A stretch of 64,000 nucleotides of DNA from Ehretia macrophylla (lineage: Eukaryota > Streptophyta > Magnoliopsida > Boraginales > Ehretiaceae). The first letter of the stretch is position 1; each line of letters opens with the position of its first letter. Below, piece after piece: positions 56,346 to 64,000 of the stretch. Both the position numbers and the translations under genes were made by a program. The notes beneath the pieces are model-generated. The model was not told the origin of the DNA. It saw only the letters and a program-made list of their open reading frames with translations, and searched no databases. Where the stretch lies: contig CM075765.1 in assembly GCA_037974665.1 (NCBI GenBank), forward strand, positions 14,007,501 through 14,071,500. The letters are read 5' to 3'.

Positions 56346-57490
56346 ATTATCAAATTGATTAAGAGCTAGAAACTAACATTCGTGATATCTTAAAAAATAG
56401 CATGTTGTGTAGAGAATGGAGCATTAGTTCTAGATGATCCATTCACATGTTCCTTGTAAACATTTTGAATTTGTTGGAATGAAATAATTACTTACCCAAC
56501 AAAAAAAAAAGTGCTATGGCTCCACTAATTTGTTTTCTACTACAAAGCACAACAACATTAATTCCCTAAACGCCAAGGAGTTGTTATTATAGTGAAATTA
56601 GTTACTCAAGAAAGTTCAATTTTATGTGAACCACGAGATGTATATAACAAATAGATTTGATAACAACACTATAAATAGGGTCATATGTAATTAGTGGAAT
56701 GTAAGTAATAGTATTCTACGCTAGATACAGATGTAATTGTGAAGGACATATACATAGACAATTTTCGGGTATTAATGAAATACTTGTTCACTTAACAAAA
56801 ATAAATAAAGAAATAAATAAATAAATAAATAAATATATATATATATATATATAAAATACTATAAAACACATATCAAAAGCCACATTTAATAAGAATAATA
56901 TCAATGCATAATTAGGAATCATAATTATATATCTAGTCAATTGAATTTGAGACTAAACATCTCGACACCTCAATTTTAACTACAGGTTGAGACCTCAATG
57001 GCTACTGAAATGTCACACACCAATTATATTAACTCATGTTGAATTGTGGTATTAAATTGGTTGTCATCGAGTTTAAACAAGATACATTGTCTGTTTGTGT
57101 GGATCTATAGATTCACTGACTATTCATTTTGGTGGATTCGGCGATCAGCTAACTGAGTAACACACTGGGTTGCTCATGCTACTATGATAGATTCTCTCAT
57201 CTTAGATTGGGTTTCAAATCCTCTCCTGGAGCTTTCACTTCTTGTATCTATAGATGCTACAATTGATTCGTCATGATGTACCAATATAGGTTGATGTACT
57301 TTCTTTTCTGACATATAATATCTTAACCGACAAAAAAAAAAGACACCTATAAATCAAATAATGATCCGTGTGAAGTGGACCCAATCATTGAATAAGATTA
57401 GCATTTCTTCTTACTATTTATAATAGTGGACAAAAAAAGATGATTATCTCAAACTGCATTTTAGCGCAATAACCACGAAAAGTCAAAAAT

Positions 57491-57693
57491 TGCCTCAGGT
57501 GGAAGCTCAGTTGATAATGTTGTGAGGATGTCAGAGGCTTGGATTGGGTTTGATCCTTTATGCTTTATGTTTTTTTGTGTGATTCGATGAATGCGTTAGG
57601 GATATATTATTGTACTCGAAGTTTGATGGGATATAGTGAATTCAAAAAATCTGCATACCAATTGTTCCTCATCATTAAAAAAAATAAAAAATC
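57491..57693 (+). mobile_element. SINE-like element in module A3
   Basis: Paralogue of the A1 and A2 copies, with weaker box A (AAGCTCAGTTGATAA). Confidence 0.5.
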
Positions 57694-57995
57694 ATTTGTT
57701 CGATGTCGTGGCCCCTACTTCCGAGGCCTAAGGGAGGGAATAGAATGAGCCTGGGGTTCCCCAAACCTCTAAATTTTTTTGTCATATATGATATTATTTA
57801 AAACAAATATTATTGCTCTAGTAATTCTTTTTTCTACAACAAAATTGATTGCCTTTTTACATTCTCGTTTGAATTTTGACCCCTTAATATAAGTTTTTTG
57901 GCTTTTCCCTACCTACTTTCTACGGATATGCACGTTTAGTCATTTTGAAAGTATCCAAAGGGTTCTAACCAAAAAAACAAAAAGTATCCAAAGTA

Positions 57996-57997
<2 letters not shown>

Positions 57998-58050
<53 letters not shown>
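57998..58050. repeat. (TA)n microsatellite in A3
   Basis: About 26 units; about 12 at the A2 equivalent (46508-46532) and none in A1 (near 41655). Confidence 0.95.
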
Positions 58051-58065
<15 letters not shown>

Positions 58066-59074
58066 GTTAGAGTAAAATATACCATACCCTCTTGTATTTT
58101 TTGAAAGTTGCATCACAAACCCTGTGTTTTAAAAAGTAGCACCATAAACCTTGTGTTATTGAAAATGTTGCACACTCGCCCCAATTGCATTCTGTTAAAC
58201 TTTGTTCGTCAAATGTTATAAAAGATGAAATTGCCGCCATTAATAAAAAAAATTTGTATTTTTATTCAACTTTATGAATTTCTTTAATTATTATGCATCA
58301 CATTAACAAAATTTTGATAAACAAATTTTATATAATTTTTTTTCTTCTTATTCTAATCGAAATTAAGAATCTAATGCTTTAAGTTCTATACAATTTGGAC
58401 AAAAAATGAAAAAGATATTTTTTTCGTGGACTAAATTTTTGCTGGGGGTATTTTGGTCAATTCTGTAAGAGATATATACGCACAAGAATGCAAAATGAAC
58501 CAAATAACTTACAACTTAACCAAATTAGAAGAAAAAACTAAAATCGAAATACAAACAATAAAAAATACAAGAATAAAATACTTAAAAGAAACTCGCAATC
58601 TCGATGATGTAATTACACATAGAATCGAGTAGGCGAACTCGTAAAAATAATACAAGTAAAAATGGCTAATTAGATATGAAAATGAGTAGGCAAACTTATA
58701 TAGAAGTTGCAATCTCGATTTAATAATCGAGTAAGTTGACTTATATAGAAATTGCAATCTCGAAGAAGGCGAAAATAAAAAATAAAGAATCTACGCAGTC
58801 TCGACCATGTAATAACACATGAGGTCGAGTAGGCGTTAACTAACAAAATGAGAAGACTGAAAGAAATGAAGCAAAAGATAAAGGAAATTGAAAAATCAAA
58901 AAGTAGAAATACTTACTTGGAGAAAATTGATTAATGCAGTAAACTTGAAATGTAATAACCGAGGCCTGATCAAACCAATGTTTCCAACAGCAGGGCATAC
59001 AAGATGGAGATAAGAGACTCACTGCAGATTTTGATTCTGCAATAACAAGTTTATTAAGAGTGAAACACTTCTAT

Positions 59075-59132
59075 TCAAGCTTTTCCATGCCCAATCAAGG
59101 CCAAAAGCATTTTCTCATAATCCCCTGAGGTC
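59075..59132 (-). pseudogene. Annexin pseudogene fragment 4, terminal exon (module B3)
   Basis: Minus strand: an annexin C-terminal exon of the TSGDYEK type. GACTAT has become GATTAT (still Tyr), and there are substitutions before the conserved TGA stop. Confidence 0.7.
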
Positions 59133-59453
59133 CTGCATGCAGCCATCAATCGCTTCGTTGAATGAAATGTATTTTCAACCAAGATTTGAAGTTAAAGTAT
59201 CTAGTTAGCAATTACAGATGGTGATGGCAGGACTCGAAACACAAAAATTTGAATATCACTTTCAAATTGTGGAAAAGATCGATAAGTTTAAAAAGATTAA
59301 TAAATCTTCATATGTTTTCTCGACTCTCGATTAACTTTAGAAATCTTTGGGGGAATGTTAATTCCTTATGATTTTAGAGGGCTTATAGTATTCATACTGG
59401 GGTAATAACACAAACATTAGTATCAAGACAACTAGTAATGCTATGATATATAC

Positions 59454-59665
59454 CTTGTTGACAGCATTTCCAAAATGATCATTATAGTGGTTGAGTGTTG
59501 CATTGATTTGTGCTTACTCCTTGTAGTCCGAATCCTGATGAACTCATCATTGTTGTAAGCTTTCTCAGAGATCTTCTCGTGAAGTATTTTAGCCTCTGAT
59601 CGTGCCAATGTCATGTTAACCTCTTCCCCTTCGTAGCAGAATGCAGTCACAACAGGGACCTAAAG
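59454..59665 (-). pseudogene. Annexin pseudogene fragment 4, repeat-III exon (module B3)
   Basis: Minus strand: [20 protein letters not shown], then [17 protein letters not shown], then the same 1-bp loss as B2. The acceptor CTGTAACAG and donor GTATAT are retained. Confidence 0.8.
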
Positions 59666-60095
59666 CTGTTACAGAATTTAGCAAACATTAGAAGCACATG
59701 AAAACTAATTAATTTCTTTTTATATTATTTAATTAATTAATTTTTATTTAATAATAATTAATTAAAAATGTGATGGGAATGGAAGTGCGGGTGGGTGAAG
59801 GTGATATAGAGTGAGAGGAAAATGCTTTCTTCTCCCAAAAGAAATGAAAATATTTTTTTCACTCTTTTTAACTAAATATTTTCTTTTGACAAAAAATATT
59901 TTTCGATTAATCAATTTTTTAATATTATCAAAATACCAAAAAATTAGAAAAATATTTTACACCAAACAAACGGAGTCAAGGAGTCTTGAAATAAAATAAC
60001 GTGCTATGGAATTGACTTTATCTTTTCTGTTCATATTCAATTTAAGATTGGAGTAGTGAGCTATCAGAGCTAGGGAATCTTGACAAAAAGAAAAT

Positions 60096-62990
60096 GGACT
60101 TGACTCTTCCACAATTCTCTTCTCTACAATTCTATACAATACCTTTTCAGATTTGTGACACATGTCACAAAATATTATCTACAGACTATGTAACGCCCCG
60201 ATCCCTCATGAGACCGGGACTTCTATTTATCATGCTATTCTCATCCAATTCCAAACTCTGGGCACGAAATTTAGAGGAAAACGGACGGAGTTTCCCCTAT
60301 ATATAGGACTATCGAAAAACCTGCCAACAGTCACATACAAGTTCTGAATCACAATCAACCATTCATACAACCTAGCTTTCAAGATTCATAAAGCCAACCA
60401 GTTCCTCAAGGCCATCCGAGCCTTGGAACAACAAAATCTACTTATAGCACACAAGCATGCAAGAAAAAATTAATTTTAACTATAAGTAGTTGGATATAAC
60501 TATAGTCAAGGTTTCTTATCAAGTTAACAAATACCCAAGCATGCAATAAGAAAAGTAAACTAGAATTCATTATTACATGCCATCTAACTTAGTCATCCAT
60601 CACATAAGATTACAAGATACTACATTCACCAACTATACATAAGATGACACTAAGGCCACTACCCCACAAGCCGAAGACCCTATCCCGGCTTGCGCCTAGC
60701 TAACTAGCTAAGCTCTGATACCACTTCTATTCTTTTTCCTTTTTGTTTTGTTTGGTTGACTTGTTAACATATATAATATAATATAATAATATAATATAAT
60801 ATATGTATATCTAAGTAGGTAGATTTATATACATAATATATAAATAGATTAATATAGTTTAATTAGTTTAACTTGTTTTCTACTATTCCTACGGTACTCA
60901 AAATATTTTTGTAACTCACAATCCCGACATGCTACATACATAAAATTTATAAATGTATGCCCAGAAATATGTATATAGTGAAGAAAAAATATGAAATTTG
61001 AGAAATAAAATACTTTTTTTTTTTGTTTTGTTTTTGCCTACTAACTATTATAGGTGCAATTATATACAAGTTAAGTAAATAAATGGCCTAGCTGATGGAT
61101 TCGGCTTATAAAAAAAATACTAATAACTAGTTTAACTTAATAGAAATTATTTAGAAAGCTAAATGGCCAAAATAACTAAATTTTACTATTCATTTGGGGA
61201 CACTAAAAATATTTATTTTCCTTACGCTCGGTACATGAAATGCGCATTTCAACAATGAACGAATATATTAAATACAGTAATGCTAGGGGGAAAAATATCA
61301 AATTCTGAAAATAAGGCAGTTTAAAATTTTACCCGGGCTCAAGTTAAACTTAATAAATAAAACATATAAAAGCAAATAAAATAAAAAAAATGGAAAATAA
61401 GTCAAATATGCACACAGAATAATTAAATATAATAAATTAAAAGTCTCTCTAAGCTCAGGCAGTTTAGATCAATTAAATGTAAATAAATAGTAAACATAAG
61501 ATAATCATTTTTAATAACTCTTTTAAATTCAATTTGAATAATTGTAATAAATATTGAAAATAGTCCAGCTCGTTCGGGTTTGGGCCCGGTTTCCTGTTTG
61601 AACAGTAAAACAAATTAATTAAAAAAAATATGTAAGATAATTTTAATAAATAAAATAATAAAGTAATTGTCCCGGGCACGTCATTTAAATATAACTAAAC
61701 AAATACAAATAATGAAAATAATAAATTAACTACTTTATGTAAATCAATTAAATATAATTTAAATAAATACAAATGGCGATAACAATAAAAATAATTATTC
61801 TCGGATTCGAGGCTTCACATTCAAATAGTGAAATTAAATCATTTTAAATTGTTAGTAAAATAAATTATAATAAATAAAATAATAAAATAATTATTTTGGA
61901 AAAGCCAATTGAATATAATTTAAATGAATGCAACAGTTATCATGACACGTTTTTCAAGAATGATGCAATTTAATAAAATAAATTAAATGCAAACTAATAA
62001 AATGTCTATATGCTAGGTCTGGGTCGTCACAGACTATATTAATCTTAGTAAACTAATCTTCTAACCATGGTTTGAAAACATTAAATACCAAGATCTAAAC
62101 TACCATATTTAGCAAAACAAATATGGTATGATTATAAAAACAAAAAGCAAGCAATTTTTATTCTAAACGAAAAAAGAAAAAAAAAAGAAGAAGCCATAGA
62201 CTGAAAAAAAGAAAACAAAGAGAAAGTCATAGAAATGCACATAGAGAATAAATTATATTAGATTGCTCTAGCTCTACATATTTCAATAAAACACTATAAT
62301 AGTTTCTATGCAGCTCAGATATATGATGAGATGACCAAAAAAATTGATAGAACACAAGTGAAACTTTTCATACCTCAAATATATTTTTTATTTTTATTTT
62401 GTAGGATAATGGAAATCAACTGCAATGAATCCCAAGCAATCCTTTTTCATGTTCCATAAGTGAATCCTTCTTTACCAATGAAATTGGGGATAGAATTCGA
62501 ATAAGATGAAGATGACTGTATTTAATTTAATAAGTATGCAGGTGCCGTTGACTTCAGTATTCCCAAGAATTTCATAAATAGAAGTGAAGTCCGATCTTTT
62601 TTTGTTTTTTGGCTACAGTAATAATGTAAAGTCCATTCTTATGTAACATCAAAGATTTACATTTTTTTTGCTACAGTAACAAAGTAAAGTCCGTTCTTTT
62701 TTTTGCTACAATAGAAGGTTACAGAGTGAAAGATAGGCGAGATGCCATGATTAATTAAGAAACATATTCTTTTATTTTTTATTTTGCATGATAATGAAAA
62801 TCAACTGCATAGATTTATTTTGTTAAATATGGTAGTTTAAATTTGGTATTTAATATTTTCTAACCATAGTTGGAAGATTAGTTTTTCAAGATTAATACAG
62901 TCCATAGATAATATTTGGTGACACTTGTCACTAATCCGAATAGGTATTGTATAGAATTGTAGAGAATAAAATTGTAGAGGAGCCAGATAC
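60096..62990. mobile_element. Long-TIR MITE in module B3, interrupted by a solo LTR
   Basis: Same element and position as 49624-50667, split near its left arm (after AATATTATCTACAGACTA) by the LTR at 60189-62031. The remainder resumes at 62032 and ends ...GAGGAGCCAGATAC. Confidence 0.75.
60189..62031 (+). mobile_element. Solo LTR, probably Ty3/Gypsy (chromovirus-like), 1843 bp
   Basis: Begins TGTAACGCCCCGATCCC and ends GGGTCGTCACA, with a perfect 5-bp duplication GACTA (60184-60188, 62032-62036). The uninterrupted site is present in the paralogue at 49707-49720 (TATCTACGGACTATATT). No gag-pol lies inside, so it is a solo LTR left by recombination, or a non-autonomous element. It contains AGCTCTGATACCA (60711-60723), the inverse complement of a tRNA-Met primer site, often seen in plant LTRs. 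The right half is AT-rich. Confidence 0.82.
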
Positions 62991-63792
62991 AAAAAAAAAC
63001 AAGAAGCCAGGGAGTAACTCGTCTATTTTCTCGTGACTAGCCAATTAATCACTGACGAAGGACAAGATCAATGATTTATTGTTAATCACTGCGTGGAGGA
63101 TGGTAAATTTTAATGCCCCATAATTAATATGCAAACCGGAGAAGTCATCAAATGTTTTTAGGCATGAAAAATTAACTGTCCGAATAATTAGGAATTAGAT
63201 GGAATTGTAGTGAGTGAACAATTGTGAAACGGGTCAAATATTAAATGCATTAATCATCTATCTTTTGCATGTTGTTACTGCATACATGACAAATTTTTGG
63301 AGTAATACTTTATGTTTTTCCTTCACCTCTTCATCCCCTATTTTGTATGCTATGATTTTCTTGTACTGAATATTAAATATGATCCTATATATGTATATAT
63401 ATAAATTTCTCCTATATAAGGAAGAATGAAAGAAAGATATTTTATAAAAAGAAAAAATGTTTGTGTATTAAATATCAAATCTTTCATTATATGGTAAAAA
63501 TTCTAGGGGGGATATATAAATTAAGCAATGTTTAAAATTATAATGCCGCAGAAATATCTAGAGATCGATAAGGAATGAGTTAAATGGTTTAAACTCACAC
63601 ATGAAAAGATCAAGATCACTCCAAGAATTAAGCATAATAAAAATGGAATTTTAGAGTGTGAACAGATGTGAAACGAATCAAATTAATATTAAATACATAT
63701 TAATACCACCTTTATATCTCTCCCTCTCCGTTACAGGTTTTGTTTTCTCAATAGCTCTTTTCAACCCTTCTTACACTTTCGACCCCAAAAAA
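62991..63792 (+). promoter_or_regulatory. F-box gene 3 upstream region
   Basis: Nearly identical to 50668-51466, with CACCTTTATATCTC about 85 bp before the ATG. Confidence 0.55.
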
Positions 63793-64000
63793 ATGATAAT
63801 TAGTGGGAATTTGCCTGACGATGTGATGATGAACATATTGACAAGGCTTCCCGCAAAATGTCTCGTGCGATTCAAGAGCGTTTGCAAATCTTGGCACGCA
63901 CTGGTGGCTGCAGATCGCAATTTCATAGACAAACACTATGAAACCAGAGCTTGTATTACTAAAAATAGTTGTATCCTCGTTGCACGTCGAACCGTGCCTG
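63793..64000 (+). CDS. F-box gene 3, SLF-like, 5' part only (runs off the right edge)
   Basis: The visible 69 codons are open and encode a complete F-box: MIISGNLPDDVMMNILTRLP, then AKCLVRFKSVCKSWHALVAA and DRNFIDKHYETRACITKNS. It lacks the 5-bp deletion and the TGA that kill F-box gene 2, although the upstream kilobase is almost identical. It would be an SCF substrate receptor like F-box gene 1; the FBA domain lies outside the window, so integrity is unknown. Confidence 0.85.
   Translation, partial: MIISGNLPDDVMMNILTRLPAKCLVRFKSVCKSWHALVAADRNFIDKHYETRACITKNSCILVARRTVP

Larger units (their letters stand above)
56346..58965 (+). repeat. Module A3
   Basis: Third copy of module A, uninterrupted at the hAT site (58832-58839). 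It holds the SINE-like unit at 57491-57693, (TA)n tracts at 56832-56852 and 57998-58050, and the CGAGTAGGC repeats at 58600-58835. No gene is seen. Confidence 0.85.
54110..64000 (+). repeat. Macro-duplication copy II: B' - L - A3 - B3 - F-box gene 3 (runs off the window)
   Basis: Collinear with 42590-52658 in module order and sequence. Unique to this copy is a solo LTR inside the B3 MITE. A few hundred bases at the left edge of B' (54110-54240) are shuffled, with a deletion in the annexin terminal exon. Confidence 0.8.

Noticed and set aside
60711..60723. Primer-binding site of an internal LTR element
   Set aside because: AGCTCTGATACCA is the inverse complement and lies inside a solo LTR without flanking LTR pair or gag-pol; such motifs are common within plant LTRs.

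Overview
The window is nuclear DNA of a flowering plant, most likely a eudicot. It is AT-rich and intron-containing, has no bacterial-type operons, and is dominated by plant-type transposons (CACTA, Sirevirus-type Copia, Tat/Retand-type Gypsy, L1-like LINEs, hAT and Mutator-like MITEs, tRNA-derived SINEs). Its gene content is small and specific: a family of F-box genes with F-box-associated (FBA) C-termini, interleaved with two decayed T2 ribonuclease genes that have the two active-site motifs and the hypervariable-region intron position of S-RNases. An F-box/S-RNase pairing is the architecture of the gametophytic self-incompatibility (S) locus, or of an S-like paralogous cluster derived from it. 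I cannot name the species; an S-RNase-type taxon is implied (Plantaginaceae, Solanaceae, Rosaceae, Rubiaceae and Rutaceae are known examples). LAYOUT. 1-3986: 3' part of a CACTA element with a degenerate Transposase_24-type gene. 3987-6400: the 3' flank of an F-box gene followed by RNase pseudogene 1, whose middle is replaced by a TRIM-like LTR. 6401-8580: intergenic, with a hAT MITE. 8590-20775: an antisense LINE 3' fragment split by a complete 10.75 kb Sirevirus (9061-19814, 5-bp duplication GATGG), itself carrying a hAT-type insertion. 20780-23813: a second LINE fragment with an inverted 5' part and a duplicated 3' part around a reverse-oriented chromovirus-like LTR. 24115-25806: SINE, foldback element and Mutator-like MITE. 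26271-27482: intact F-box gene 1. 29021-40013: RNase pseudogene 2, whose first intron holds a complete 9.8 kb Retand-like Gypsy element (29356-39178, 5-bp duplication AAAAG) with a long antisense ORF. 40014-64000: a segmental array. Module A (RNase 3' flank, SINE, AT repeats) and module B (antisense annexin fragment plus F-box 5' flank) are arranged as A1-[B1-L-A2-B2-Fbox2]-spacer-[B'-L-A3-B3-Fbox3...], that is, a tandem duplication of about 10 kb. Fbox2 is a pseudogene; Fbox3 runs intact off the right edge. HOW IT FITS. Only F-box gene 1 and the visible start of F-box gene 3 look functional. They would encode substrate receptors of an SCF ubiquitin ligase; in self-incompatibility such receptors recognise non-self S-RNases. 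Both RNases carry lesions and probably make no active enzyme. Paralogous copies inside the window act as empty sites, so several insertions can be ordered in time: RNase/F-box duplication, then a MITE in module B, then the 10 kb tandem duplication, then separate hAT and solo-LTR insertions. No rRNA, CRISPR array or stand-alone tRNA gene was recognised.
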